Source: CBDCXE01 sp965223725 [NCBI: Nitrospinota bacterium] (GTDB lineage Bacteria > Nitrospinota_A > UBA7883). From it: 64,000 nucleotides of DNA. The DNA lies in the NCBI GenBank assembly GCA_965223725.1, contig CBDCXE010000006.1, positions 682,001 through 746,000 of the forward strand. The letters are read 5' to 3'. This document shows, in pieces, positions 34,267-43,527 of the stretch (positions are counted from its first letter, which is position 1; every line of letters begins with the position of its first letter). The notes beneath the pieces are model-generated. The model saw only the letters and a program-made list of their open reading frames with translations, ran no database searches and was not told where the DNA came from. Both the position numbers and the translations under genes were made by a program.

Positions 34267-35214
34267 CTACAGTCCAGCCTTGGCCATTTTGGCGGCCAGT
34301 TCTTTTTGCTCCTTAGTGATTTTTGATGGGGTTTTGATTTTCAATGTGACGTAAAGGTCACCTTTTTTGCCGCCACGCAGTTTAGGGACACCGGCGCCTT
34401 TCACCCTGATTTTCTGGCTCGGGTCGGCGCCAGGTTTTACTTTAATATCACGGTTTCCGTTCATGGTGGGCACGCTTACAACTCCGCCCATTATCAGTGT
34501 CGAGTATGGCGTCTCCGCCTCCACATACAGGTTACTGCCGTCACGTTTGAACACCGGGTCGTCGGCCACTTTTATTTCTATATATATATCACCCGCTGAG
34601 GCTCCGCTGGCCCCGGGTCCGCCATGCCCCTTCAGGCGCAATTTCTTGCCGGTCTCTATTCCGGCCGGGATTTTCACCGTGTGTGTTTTGTTTCCAGAGC
34701 CTGTTTGCAATGTGATGGTTCGTTCGCCCCCCTCCACCGCCTCTCGGAAAGATATGGTCATCTCTGTCGTAAAGTCTTGCCCTCGCCGTGGTCCGCCACC
34801 CCCAAAGATGTTTTCGAACCCGAAGCCGCCCATACCGCCAGCGTCACCGGTGGAGGTCTGATACCGAACGCGCCCTCCTCTGCCGCCCCTTCCACCAAAA
34901 AGCTGGCTAAACAGATCTTCGCCAAACCCGAACTCCCGAAACGCGTCGCTGGCCCCGGCGCCGCCGAAAATATCTTCATAGCTGTATTGTTGGCGGAAGC
35001 TGTCATGGCCGAACCGGTCGTACTTCGCTTTTTTATCTTTATCGCTCAACACGGCGTATGCTTCACTTATCTGTTTGAACTTCTCTTCCGCTTCCTTATC
35101 ATCCTGATTTTTGTCTGGATGATACTTTTTGGCCAGCTTGCGGTAGGCTTTTTTTATCTCGCTCTCAGAGGCGTCTCTGCCAACGTTCAACAGTTCATAA
35201 TAATCTTGTGACAT
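34267..35214 (-). CDS. DnaJ-like co-chaperone without zinc finger (CbpA type)
   Basis: 315 aa type II Hsp40. J domain (1-70) with the HPD motif at 32-34 that stimulates DnaK; a Gly/Phe-rich linker ([24 protein letters not shown]); then two DnaJ C-terminal beta domains (about 145-300) with [19 protein letters not shown] and [19 protein letters not shown]. The four CxxCxGxG repeats of DnaJ are absent. It lies downstream of apt with a 59-nt gap. No dnaK or grpE is nearby, so this is probably an accessory co-chaperone. Confidence 0.93.
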   Translation of the reverse strand: MSQDYYELLNVGRDASESEIKKAYRKLAKKYHPDKNQDDKEAEEKFKQISEAYAVLSDKDKKAKYDRFGHDSFRQQYSYEDIFGGAGASDAFREFGFGEDLFSQLFGGRGGRGGRVRYQTSTGDAGGMGGFGFENIFGGGGPRRGQDFTTEMTISFREAVEGGERTITLQTGSGNKTHTVKIPAGIETGKKLRLKGHGGPGASGASAGDIYIEIKVADDPVFKRDGSNLYVEAETPYSTLIMGGVVSVPTMNGNRDIKVKPGADPSQKIRVKGAGVPKLRGGKKGDLYVTLKIKTPSKITKEQKELAAKMAKAGL

Positions 35215-35273
35215 AACTTCTATTTTAACCTGAATAAACCAACTTTTGTCATAACCGTATCCGCAAAACCGGG

Positions 35274-35813
35274 CTACTCGTCCACCGCTTCGGTATCGTA
35301 GCTCAGCAGTGAATGGACTGTATAATCTTTCAGTTTTTCACGCCCCGGCAGGAATGTAAGCTCCACCAGAAAAGCCATCTCCACAATATCGCCCCCCAGC
35401 TTCTCCACCAGCGACGCGGCGGCGGCCATGGTGCCGCCGGTAGCCAGCAAGTCGTCTATCAGCACAACACGCTGACCCGGATCGATGGCGTCTTGATGAA
35501 TCTCTATTTCAGCGGAGCCATATTCCAGGTCGTACGCCACTCTGTGGGTTTTATGCGGAAGTTTGCCCGGTTTGCGGATCAGCACCGCGCCGGTACCCAG
35601 CTCGTATGCCAGTACAGGCGCTATAATGAAGCCTCTTGCTTCTATACCGATGAACACATCTGGCGGATTATCCTTATATCTATCTATCAACATGTCGATC
35701 GATCGCCGAAACGCTTTCGGGTCGGCGAACAGCGTGGTGACGTCGTAAAAAAGAATTCCCTCCTTCGGAAAGTTCGGAATCTCGCGAATAGATTTTTTTA
35801 GTTCTTCCGGCAT
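35274..35813 (-). CDS. apt: Adenine phosphoribosyltransferase
   Basis: 179 aa, purine salvage: adenine + PRPP to AMP. Begins with the typical [21 protein letters not shown]; the substrate-binding [14 protein letters not shown] and the PRPP loop [14 protein letters not shown] are intact, and EIHQDAI marks the family flexible loop region. The start ATG lies about 120 nt from the divergent dsbD. A simple single-domain protein of normal length. Confidence 0.96.
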   Translation of the reverse strand: MPEELKKSIREIPNFPKEGILFYDVTTLFADPKAFRRSIDMLIDRYKDNPPDVFIGIEARGFIIAPVLAYELGTGAVLIRKPGKLPHKTHRVAYDLEYGSAEIEIHQDAIDPGQRVVLIDDLLATGGTMAAAASLVEKLGGDIVEMAFLVELTFLPGREKLKDYTVHSLLSYDTEAVDE

Positions 35814-35933
35814 ATTCTACCTTTCTGGAATATTGTCATCATATAAATCGTCAAAACATAAACTGCTGTGTGCGCATGTTATTATACTAGCCACTTTATA
35901 TTCGAAGTCTATATCAATATCGAAAGTTTTTAT

Positions 35934-37721
35934 ATGTATATGAGATTTTTGGCCATGGCCCTGGCGGCTACACTCCTTGCCGGGGTGTCCGCCGCCCAGC
36001 TTACGCCCAGCTCCGAGAAGGTCACGGCAAAGGTAGCGCAAGACCGGGATGGCTATCGCCCGGGCGAATCGTTCCGCCTGCTGTTCGGGCTGAGTTTCGA
36101 ACCGGGCTGGCACGGCCAATCGAACAAACCTTCGCTGGAGAGCCTGATACCCACCACCCTGGACATAGCGGCGGAGGGGGATGCGACATTCGGGCGGGTC
36201 TCATATCCGGAGGGCACGATGGAAAGGTTCGAGTTCTCAGAAACCGCGCTGTCCACCTATAAGGATACGGTATACATCGGCGTCAGCGGCGCCATGCAGA
36301 CCGACGCCGCGCCGGGCGAATATCCGGCGGAAGCTAACATCACCGTGCAGGCGTGCGACGACACGTCGTGCCTGCCGCCATCGAACATAGCGATACCGTT
36401 TGTCATCAATGTGGTCACCGCCGACACAGAAATAACCATGCTCCGCGCCGATCTGTTCGCCGCAAACGAAGCGCTGTTCGGCGGTGCGGAGCAACCAGAC
36501 GATGGGTCGAGTATCGCCGACTACCTGACAAGCAACGGGCTGCTGCTGACGATGGTTTTCATCTTCGTCGGCGGGCTGGCGCTCAACCTCACTCCCTGCG
36601 TCTATCCGCTTATCCCGATCACCGTTTCATATTTCGGCGGTCAGGGCAAATCGAGCCAGACCAAGTTAATTGCCAACGCCATCTTCTATCTGCTGGGCAT
36701 GGCGGTGATGTATTCCACCCTTGGTGTGGTGGCGGCAATGACCGCCAGCCTGTTCGGCGCGCTGTTGCAGCATTGGGCGATGATCCTGTTCATCGCGGTG
36801 GTGTTGACGGCGCTGGCGTTGTCGATGTTTGGGTTATACGAAATAGCGCCCCCAGCTATTTTGACGGAGATCGGCGGCAAGAACCGCGAAGGCCTGGCGG
36901 GGGCGTTCATGATGGGCCTGACGGTCGGGATCATCGCTGCGCCATGCATCGGGCCGTTCGTCATCGGCCTGCTCACCTTCGTGGGTGAGACCGGCGACCC
37001 GGTCCTGGGGTCGGCCATGTTTTTCATGCTGGCGTTGGGGCTCGGCGCCCCGTTTGTTGTCCTGGCGATTTTTTCCGGGTCGATCTCATCGTTGCCCCGG
37101 TCGGGCGAATGGATGATCTGGGTGCGGCAGTTTTTCGGTTTTGTGCTGCTGGGGATGACCATTTATTTTCTCGAGCCGCTGATTCCGGAGCCCCTATACC
37201 TGCCGCTGTTCGGCGCGTTTATCATCGGCGCGGGGCTCTGCCTCGGCTGGATATCGAGCGCTGGCGTGGACGGTCATATTTTCAAAATGTTTCGCTGGGC
37301 CGTCGGGCTGGCGGCGGTGGCGCTTGGTCTGTTTATGATCACATCATCGCAATCGGCCGAGGGGCCAGCCATGAAATGGGAGAATGTAACGGCCAAGGCG
37401 TTGGAAGTGGCGAAAGCAGAGGGAAAACCTGTGGTGATTGATTTCACCGCCGACTGGTGCCTTCCATGCAAGGAGCTGGAACATTTTACTTTCAGCGACG
37501 AACAGGTGATCGAGACGGCCAAAAGTATCAAAGCCCTGAAAGCTGACCTGACAAAATCGGGCAACACAGCGGCGGAAGCCATCAAGGAACAGTTCAACGT
37601 CTCCGGCGTCCCGACCATAGTCTTTATCGACTCCAGCGGCGCAGAACGTACAGACCTGCGGTTCGTCGGGTTTATCTCAGCCGAAAAGTTCAACGAAAAG
37701 TTGCAAAGCCTCCTCAACTAG
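35934..37721 (+). CDS. dsbD: Thiol:disulfide interchange protein DsbD
   Basis: About 595 aa; carries electrons from cytoplasmic thioredoxin to the periplasm. A signal peptide (MYMRFLAMALAATLLAGVSA) leads to the alpha domain with redox pair C141/C146 (QACDDTSC). The eight-helix beta domain has its pair at C222 (LTPCVYPLIP) and C338 (APCIGPFV). The gamma thioredoxin domain has C509-xx-C512 (ADWCLPCKEL). All six electron-relay cysteines are present. Two in-frame ATGs (35934, 35940) are possible starts; the upstream ORF extension is not signal-like. Its codons are visibly GC-richer than those of the neighbours, possibly a sign of separate origin. Confidence 0.95.
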   Translation: MYMRFLAMALAATLLAGVSAAQLTPSSEKVTAKVAQDRDGYRPGESFRLLFGLSFEPGWHGQSNKPSLESLIPTTLDIAAEGDATFGRVSYPEGTMERFEFSETALSTYKDTVYIGVSGAMQTDAAPGEYPAEANITVQACDDTSCLPPSNIAIPFVINVVTADTEITMLRADLFAANEALFGGAEQPDDGSSIADYLTSNGLLLTMVFIFVGGLALNLTPCVYPLIPITVSYFGGQGKSSQTKLIANAIFYLLGMAVMYSTLGVVAAMTASLFGALLQHWAMILFIAVVLTALALSMFGLYEIAPPAILTEIGGKNREGLAGAFMMGLTVGIIAAPCIGPFVIGLLTFVGETGDPVLGSAMFFMLALGLGAPFVVLAIFSGSISSLPRSGEWMIWVRQFFGFVLLGMTIYFLEPLIPEPLYLPLFGAFIIGAGLCLGWISSAGVDGHIFKMFRWAVGLAAVALGLFMITSSQSAEGPAMKWENVTAKALEVAKAEGKPVVIDFTADWCLPCKELEHFTFSDEQVIETAKSIKALKADLTKSGNTAAEAIKEQFNVSGVPTIVFIDSSGAERTDLRFVGFISAEKFNEKLQSLLN

Positions 37722-37872
37722 GCGTCAGAACGACACTTTTGTTACATTGACGGGATGGATGGGGCTGTTCTTTTGTTTGACTATTAATATTAACCGGCCC
37801 ATCCACCTATTAAGAGTTAAGACCGTAAACAAACTCTGGCACAGAGCGCCTTGCGCGAAAAGAAGGGTAGTT

Positions 37873-37931
37873 CCACATTTATCCTGAGAGGGCTGGAAGC
37901 GCCGTGACGGCGCCCGACAGGACAAATGTGG
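37873..37931. repeat. Long nested hairpin between convergent dsbD and ankyrin genes
   Basis: CCACATTT (37873-37880) pairs with AAATGTGG (37924-37931); inside are a CCT/AGG step and a perfect inner stem GCGCCG-TGA-CGGCGC. No T-tract follows on either side. It may block converging polymerases, or be a REP-like or MITE-like element. Confidence 0.5.
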
Positions 37932-37942
37932 CGTTACACCCC

Positions 37943-39094
37943 TTACCGAACTTCCCGCGGCAAGATATCGGCGCAACTCATCGTCTCGCAGAAATGGACG
38001 CCCACGAACTTCATATGTGGGCTGAGCATACCGGTTTTCACAGAGTCCAGTTTCGTGTTTCCGGTCACCTTGCCAATAATCAGAACTCTGCCAGACGTTT
38101 TGAATGTTCCATTCGGGATATCGGATACTTTTGCCATATTGTCGGATCCACGTTGCGATAATCTAAAGAGTCCATCGCTTCTGGATATCATTTGCAAAAA
38201 TGTGGCCGGTATCGCCACCACTTTGCCCTCATAGTTATACGGGTTCGCCATCAGCTCATTAGCAGCGGGCCATGACTGGATATTGTGCCGGCTGACCAGC
38301 TCGTCGTGATTCTTTTTCACTTCTGCGTAGGTTATTGTTTTGTATACTTCTTCTTTGGGCGCAGGCCGGGCCACTGGCTCCTCAGCGGCCACTGCGACAG
38401 TCTCTCTCTGCGGTTCCACAGCACCCCCAATCTCATTCGCCTGTTCCATCTCTTCGACTGGCGTATCAGAGCTAGCCGTAGCATTCATAGTTTTTTTGGG
38501 GGAAGTGACTTTCTTTTTGGCAGGCGCCTTTGCGGCGGTTTTCCTGGGTGGAATACTGCCCAGTATATGAACAACATCCGCATGACCATAGGCCCGGGCC
38601 ATATCCAACGCTGTTTTATTTTCACCCTCTGTTGCTTTTATGAATGGGTCAGCGTCTTTGGAAAGCAGCAGATTGACAATATCAGTTCGGCCAGATTGCG
38701 CGGCGTACATAAGGGGCGTTTGGCCACCGGCGAATTTGCTGTTCACATCAATACCCCAATCGATAAGCATGTTGACAATTTCGGTATGGCCGTTTTGCGC
38801 CGCCATAGCCAGAGCTCTGTCATTTTCTGCGCTATGTTCGGCGCCATTGCCAAGGAAGAATTCGACAACTTTGACTCGGCCCCTTTCAGAAGCCACCGTC
38901 AACGGTGTATCTTTCTTTACGACGGTAGATGAATTTATCCGGGCGCCTTTATCTATCGCCAGTTTTACTTCATGAATATCACCCTTCCATGCCGCATCCC
39001 GTAGCTTGTCATCCATTTCACTGGCAAAAACAGTGGTTGGCAAAGCAAGTAAAACAGCCAAACCAAATACAGTCGCGCGGAACATATCAATCAT
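37943..39094 (-). CDS. Secreted ankyrin-repeat protein with C-terminal domain
   Basis: About 383 aa. A signal peptide (cut near TTVFA/SEM) is followed by four to five ankyrin repeats (about 28-180), with clear helices such as DTPLTVASERGRVKVVEFFL and QTPLMYAAQSGRTDIVNLLL. A Lys/Pro/Ala-rich linker (KAPAKKKVTSPKK) and an acidic spacer come next. The last 115 residues form a separate beta-rich domain resembling an OB-like periplasmic fold (YEGKVVAIPATFLQM, SGRVLIIGKVTGNT) with two late cysteines. GGAGAG 6 nt upstream supports the ATG at 39094. Probably a periplasmic protein-binding factor. Confidence 0.85.
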   Translation of the reverse strand: MIDMFRATVFGLAVLLALPTTVFASEMDDKLRDAAWKGDIHEVKLAIDKGARINSSTVVKKDTPLTVASERGRVKVVEFFLGNGAEHSAENDRALAMAAQNGHTEIVNMLIDWGIDVNSKFAGGQTPLMYAAQSGRTDIVNLLLSKDADPFIKATEGENKTALDMARAYGHADVVHILGSIPPRKTAAKAPAKKKVTSPKKTMNATASSDTPVEEMEQANEIGGAVEPQRETVAVAAEEPVARPAPKEEVYKTITYAEVKKNHDELVSRHNIQSWPAANELMANPYNYEGKVVAIPATFLQMISRSDGLFRLSQRGSDNMAKVSDIPNGTFKTSGRVLIIGKVTGNTKLDSVKTGMLSPHMKFVGVHFCETMSCADILPREVR

Positions 39095-39307
39095 CAAACT
39101 CTCCGATATACTTTTATATAATGTCTTGCCCGTATTCTAGAGCAAAAGGTCTGGCCGGGCAACTAAAGTCGCTTTTTATCAGCATAGCGTGGACAGTATA
39201 CTTTAGCCACTATCCCCGGTATGATCTGGTTTGCAAATTCTAAAAATCAGGCTATAATTACGCAATGTGGAAACTTGGGGCCTTAATATCATAAGGATTA
39301 TAATGTC

Positions 39308-39856
39308 ATGTTATATGCAGTGATTGGACTGGTCGTTCTAGCCGCTTTACTCTATTATTTTATTGCTTATCTTCCCAAACAGCGTGAACTGCGCGAAAAA
39401 TTCCTCAGCTCTGTAAACAGCTCGCTGGACAACGGCGCCACGCTATTAGTCGATGGCAAGTATGAAGAAGCGTTGCACGAATTCGATGGAGTTTTGGCCC
39501 AGGCCCCTCTCAAACGAGAAGCCGAAGCGTTCGCCCGCGCTGGCAACGGCAAGGTGGCTTGTCTGATGCAGATGATGGGTGTGGATGACAAAGAGGCCCT
39601 CTGTCAACAAGCGATCACTGTTTTGAAGGAAGCGGTTGGCATGCCGAAACTAAAGCAAAACCCGATGGAATACGCCAAAGCCAACGCCAACCTGGGGGAT
39701 GTGTACCGGCGGCTGGCGGTGGTCAGCGATGGCAAGGCCAACTACGGCAATGCAATCAACGCATATAGGGAAGCGCTGAAAATATATACTGCAAGCGATC
39801 ATCCGGACCTGCATAGACAGATTAATAGCAGCCTGCAGGAAGCGAAGCTCGGTTAA
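39308..39856 (+). CDS. Membrane-anchored tetratricopeptide protein
   Basis: 182 aa. One N-terminal membrane helix (LYAVIGLVVLAALLYYFIAY) anchors a helical domain of TPR-like repeats: NGATLLVDGKYEEALHEFDG, then a repeat around KANANLGDVYRRLAVV and YGNAINAYREALKIY. Likely a scaffold facing the periplasm or cytoplasm; no partner can be named. AAGGAT lies about 9 nt before the ATG. It is monocistronic, with about 500 bases of spacer after it. Confidence 0.8.
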   Translation: MLYAVIGLVVLAALLYYFIAYLPKQRELREKFLSSVNSSLDNGATLLVDGKYEEALHEFDGVLAQAPLKREAEAFARAGNGKVACLMQMMGVDDKEALCQQAITVLKEAVGMPKLKQNPMEYAKANANLGDVYRRLAVVSDGKANYGNAINAYREALKIYTASDHPDLHRQINSSLQEAKLG

Positions 39857-40357
39857 TAAGGGTTTAAACTCATTCATCCAGCCGGGGCCTTTTAGCATTA
39901 GGGCTCTCCAACTTTTTTCCGGTTTGTATAATTTTGTCCTCAAATTGCCTGGCAGTCAAAGCGGGTGGCAATAGGCCTGACGTTTTTTTCTGGGAACATG
40001 TTGGTCTGGTGGTAGGATTTGTGTTGCGCTTCATATGGAGTCCCCTGTTTTGTTGGTGTTTTTTGTTTTCCCCTCCTTGTCTACTGAATAAACGGTATTG
40101 GAGTCTCCATCATAACGAAACATATTATGCTTTCTTAATCAGTTGAGCATAAGAACATATTGGTTATTAAACTGCAGCGTTAGCGAACGTGATTGAGTCA
40201 CGATAGACCTCCATTTAAACTATCAGAAAGGCAGTTCCACATCTTCCGTCAGGGAAACTGCGCTGGCCATGCCAGTTGTGGTATATTTGTGGTCGAATCA
40301 GGTCAATGCTGTTTATTGGCGAACATGAAACTTTCTAATTAAACAGGGTATAAGAAC
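39857..40357. other. Intergenic spacer with weak structures
   Basis: 501 bases. A 70-codon plus-strand ORF at 39934-40146 is Trp/Cys/Phe-rich with no Shine-Dalgarno and is probably chance. A folded segment at 40232-40270 pairs GCAGTTCC with GGGAAACTGC (one bulge) and contains CTGGC-CAT-GCCAG just after. The phrase ATAAGAACAT occurs at about 40150 and again just before the next gene. Confidence 0.45.
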
Positions 40358-41086
40358 ATGAAAAAAGTTTACTTACTAGCAATAGCTTTTGCCATGGTGG
40401 CGCCATCAATAATTATTTCATCAACCGTTACCGCTGCCGCCGGTAAACCGACCATGGCAGTGAATGAATTCAAAAACGAAACCCGCGCCCATTGGTGGCG
40501 TAGTGGTGTCGGCAAGGATTTGGCTGTGCTGCTGACGAACGAACTGGCTTCATCAGGAAAATTCAAGATGGTAGAACGCAAAAAAATTGGCGCAGTACTG
40601 GATGAGCAGGATTTGGGCGCTTCCGGCCGGGTGCGTAAGAAAACCGCCGCTAAATTGGGCAAGCTGACCGGAGCGCAATATATTGTGGTAGCCACGGTTA
40701 CCGCCTATGAAGAGAATACATCCAAACGAGGAGGCGGCGTAAGTTTTGGTGGAATATCCATAGGAGGCAAAAAGGAAAAGTCCTATATCTCTGTCGACCT
40801 GGAAGTGGTGAACACAACGACAGGGGATATAGATTATACCCGTTCTGTAGAGGCAAAGGCGTCAGGCGGTGGGCTGAGCCTCGGCATTTTTAAAGGAGGA
40901 TTCGGCGGAACGTTGGGCGGATCGGAGAAAACACCTCAGGGCAAAGCTATCAGAGCCGTTGTCATAGAAATATCAGAATATCTAGAGTGCGCCATGGTCG
41001 ACCAAGATTCCTGTTTGAGTGAATATAAGGAAAAAGAGAGAAAGCGTCGTGAAAAAACGAAAAGCTCTATCTCGTTGGATGAGTAG
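40358..41086 (+). CDS. CsgG-family periplasmic protein
   Basis: 242 aa. A signal peptide ending near STVTAAA precedes a CsgG-type domain: MAVNEFKNETRAHWWRSGVGKDLAVLLTNELASSGKFKMVERKKIGAVLDEQDL, shown by the pieces GVGKDLAVLLTNELA and KFKMVERKKI, then LGKLTGAQYIVVATVTAYEE. There is no lipobox Cys, unlike true CsgG curli secretion channels, and the C-terminus is a charged tail (KEKERKRREKTKSS). So it is a soluble relative, as in many periplasmic CsgG-like proteins. It is 3 nt upstream of the DUF2461 gene. Confidence 0.87.
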   Translation: MKKVYLLAIAFAMVAPSIIISSTVTAAAGKPTMAVNEFKNETRAHWWRSGVGKDLAVLLTNELASSGKFKMVERKKIGAVLDEQDLGASGRVRKKTAAKLGKLTGAQYIVVATVTAYEENTSKRGGGVSFGGISIGGKKEKSYISVDLEVVNTTTGDIDYTRSVEAKASGGGLSLGIFKGGFGGTLGGSEKTPQGKAIRAVVIEISEYLECAMVDQDSCLSEYKEKERKRREKTKSSISLDE

Positions 41087-41089
41087 AAA

Positions 41090-41791
41090 ATGGGCGCGTC
41101 ACGTAAATCGGGAAACGGCGTTAGTAGCTTCTGTTTTTCGAAAGAGGCGCTGAAATTTCTGGTTGGGCTGGAGAAAAACAACAATAAAGAATGGTTCGAC
41201 ACGCGCAGGGATATATATGAGGAACATTTGCTCAGCCCTATGAAAACCTTTGTTTCGTTGTTGGGCCGAGAGTTGGAGAGTAAACTATCCGGTTTGAACT
41301 ATACGCCAAAGGTCGGAGGTTCACTTTTTCGAATAAACCGCGATATCAGGTTTTCCAAAGACAAACGCCCATACAAGACGCATACGGCTGCGTTTTTGTG
41401 GGTTGGTCCGTCGGCGAAGATGGAGTGTCCCGGTGTTTATATTCATCTGGACGCGAAAAATCTATTGATAGGAGCCGGGTTGCATATGTTTAGCAAGGAT
41501 GGGCTGGACGCATACCGGAATTATGTGGATAAAAACGGCGCAGTCCTTCAAAAAGCAATCAATAAGGCGGATAAGGCAGGTTTTGAGCTGGGAGGAGAAA
41601 AGCTTCAAAGGGTCCCAACTATGTATGACAAAGGTCACAAATATGGCGAACTGCTGAAAATGAAAGGTATGCATGTGGGCAAAAAGTTTCCTGCGTCCGC
41701 CGCCACCAAACCTGGGTTGGTCAGCATGTTAAAAAAGGAGTATACGCCGGCGCTGGATCTGGTGAAAATATTGGAGCGGGCGCTGTTTTAA
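41090..41791 (+). CDS. DUF2461 (TIGR02453) family protein
   Basis: 233 aa of a conserved family with unknown activity. Hallmarks: FSKEALKFLVGLEKNNNKEWFDTRRDIYEE near the N-terminus (key pieces NNNKEWFD and YEE), then KVGGSLFRINRDIRFSKDKRPYKTH (pieces FRINRDIRFSKDK and PYKTH) and an F-x-x-G-L-H-like GAGLHMFSKD. Length is normal. The 3-nt spacing to the CsgG-like gene implies co-translation, but the link between the two is unclear because this protein has no export signal. Confidence 0.88.
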   Translation: MGASRKSGNGVSSFCFSKEALKFLVGLEKNNNKEWFDTRRDIYEEHLLSPMKTFVSLLGRELESKLSGLNYTPKVGGSLFRINRDIRFSKDKRPYKTHTAAFLWVGPSAKMECPGVYIHLDAKNLLIGAGLHMFSKDGLDAYRNYVDKNGAVLQKAINKADKAGFELGGEKLQRVPTMYDKGHKYGELLKMKGMHVGKKFPASAATKPGLVSMLKKEYTPALDLVKILERALF

Positions 41792-41927
41792 TGCTTGCGA
41801 GTCTTTGTCCGTCCTATAATGGTTATGACAAACTGATTAAATTCAGGAGCCATATTTCTGGTATGATATTAACTTGACTGCGTACAATATATTTAAAAAC
41901 TATCCTTTGAATTTGGAGGGATGAATT

Positions 41928-42476
41928 ATGAAACGGGCTTTTTACCCTGTGCTTTTATTAATGGTTGTTTTTGTGGCTTCCCCCGTGTTTGGTCAAGACA
42001 AGACTGTCAGTCATGATGATTTGCTGGGCGCTTTGTCTGGCTATCATGATATTCCGGGCGCGGAATACTGGTCACAATTCGACGCTGCCAGCGCCAGCTC
42101 TGGTTTAATGAGTATTGTAAACAGCGTGGATGTGCCTTCACCCATGCGCGCCAGAGCGTTAAAAGCTCTTACATATTTCAAAAGTGACGATGTTGCCAGG
42201 CATTTAGCCTCCATCGCGCAGAATGAGCAGATGCCATATATCAGAGCGGCGGCTTTCAGCGCGCTTTCGCAGGTGAGCAGCCCCGCCGAAGGTTTGCAGG
42301 TATTGAAAAACGCCCTGGGTGATTCTGATGTTATGGTCCGATTGACTGCGGCTCGGGCGCTCCGTGGTATGCAAACCGAAGAAGCGGCAAAAGTCATCGA
42401 AGAAAGCCTTGGGTCAGAGACGAGCAGTACTGCCAGATCGATAATGACAAATATTTTGGACCAGATGCGCGAATAG
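41928..42476 (+). CDS. Secreted HEAT-repeat protein
   Basis: 182 aa. A Sec signal peptide (FYPVLLLMVVFVASPVFG) leads to a helical domain with at least three HEAT-like repeats, the clearest being MRARALKALTYFKSDDVARHL, PYIRAAAFSALSQVSSPAEGL and VMVRLTAARALRGMQTEEAAK (about 70-165). A periplasmic binding scaffold is likely. GGAGG lies 8 nt before the ATG and a strong terminator follows, so it is a single-gene unit. Confidence 0.8.
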   Translation: MKRAFYPVLLLMVVFVASPVFGQDKTVSHDDLLGALSGYHDIPGAEYWSQFDAASASSGLMSIVNSVDVPSPMRARALKALTYFKSDDVARHLASIAQNEQMPYIRAAAFSALSQVSSPAEGLQVLKNALGDSDVMVRLTAARALRGMQTEEAAKVIEESLGSETSSTARSIMTNILDQMRE

Positions 42477-42504
42477 CCAGGACAGGCGTACATTTTATAT
42501 CAGC

Positions 42505-42544
42505 GGACCCTTGAGATGATTTTCACAAGGGTCCTTTCAGTTTC
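42505..42544 (+). terminator. Rho-independent-type hairpin after the HEAT gene
   Basis: GGACCCTTG (42505-42513) pairs perfectly with CAAGGGTCC (42526-42534) over a 12-nt loop, followed by TTTCAGTTT. Confidence 0.7.
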
Positions 42545-42558
42545 CAAGGTATACTGCT

Positions 42559-43527
42559 GTGGATTTTTCTATAGACGCGCTTGTATTATGTGGCGACAAA
42601 GGCGCAAGCAAAGCTATTTATGGTGAAAGCAAAGCATTTCTCTATTTGCATGGCGCGCCACTATTTATCCATGTCATCAAAGCATTGGAAAATGTTTCCA
42701 GAGTAAATCGTATTTTTATAATAGGTAACAAGGAGAAACTGGATAGCCATCTGAATTGTGAGGCTGGTATGGCTGAATTTACCAAACCGATAATCCTCCT
42801 GGAGCAGCGGAAGAACCTGATCTTGAATATCTGGAACGGATTTCTGGCCACCCTTGACCGGTATGAGGAGGGGGATGAGAAGAATAATCGAGAGCTTTTC
42901 GAGAGGGTTGCTTTGATGCTGCCGGGTGATTCACCACTTATATCAGCCGATGAAATCAACGACTTTCTGGATCGTTGCGATATGGAGAAATATGATTATG
43001 TGGGAGGGTTAACCGATAGCGGAACGATGAGAAGATATTACCCGACCGATGACAAACCGGGGATAGAGATGGCGTATATACAACTGCGTGAAGGGGCGTA
43101 TAGAATAAACAACCTTCATCTGGCCCGCCCGTTCGCATGTTCCAACATGGATGCGATCCAGCAGATGTATAACGCCAGATACCAAAAAGATTTCAGCAAT
43201 GTTATAAAGCTCACTAAAGGTATGTGGGCGAATCATGTAAAACTACAAAGTCTTGTGATCTACTTCATGTTACAACTATCGATGCTGTTGGCGTATTTAC
43301 GGCTTGACGTATTGAAACGTTTTATCAGACAGTATGCGCCGATGGAAACTGTGACCAAAACAGTCGGAGATATATTGGGAATGCGGTTCGGCCTGGTGAT
43401 AACCAGGCGGGGCGGGGCAGCGCTGGATGTTGACAACGAAATAGATTACGAGACAATGAAACTTCGGTTCAACGAATGGAAAAAGCTTCAAAAAACGGAA
43501 TTCACAGACGTTCCGTTAAGAACTTAG
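42559..43527 (+). CDS. MobA-like NTP-transferase family protein
   Basis: 322 aa GT-A-fold nucleotidyltransferase-like protein, starting with GTG. The N-terminus IDALVLCGDKGASKAIYGESKAFL is read as VLCGDKGASK plus KAFLYLHGAPLF, matching the nucleotide-binding loop and the conserved Lys of MobA/IspD-type enzymes; VALMLPGDSPLISADEI gives the metal-binding GD-x-P. A hydrophobic segment (about 228-245) is unusual for the family, and the C-terminus resembles GDILGMRFGLVITRRGGAALDVD-like ends of cofactor nucleotidyltransferases. The substrate is not evident. It overlaps the next gene by 52 bp. Confidence 0.8.
   Translation: MDFSIDALVLCGDKGASKAIYGESKAFLYLHGAPLFIHVIKALENVSRVNRIFIIGNKEKLDSHLNCEAGMAEFTKPIILLEQRKNLILNIWNGFLATLDRYEEGDEKNNRELFERVALMLPGDSPLISADEINDFLDRCDMEKYDYVGGLTDSGTMRRYYPTDDKPGIEMAYIQLREGAYRINNLHLARPFACSNMDAIQQMYNARYQKDFSNVIKLTKGMWANHVKLQSLVIYFMLQLSMLLAYLRLDVLKRFIRQYAPMETVTKTVGDILGMRFGLVITRRGGAALDVDNEIDYETMKLRFNEWKKLQKTEFTDVPLRT

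Noticed and set aside
36353-36988. 211-aa plus-strand ORF in another frame of dsbD
   Set aside because: Arg/His-rich product typical of an alternative frame in GC-rich coding sequence; dsbD is clearly the real gene.
39934-40146. 70-aa plus-strand ORF between the TPR and CsgG-like genes
   Set aside because: Trp/Phe/Cys-rich composition, no Shine-Dalgarno, no similarity recognised.
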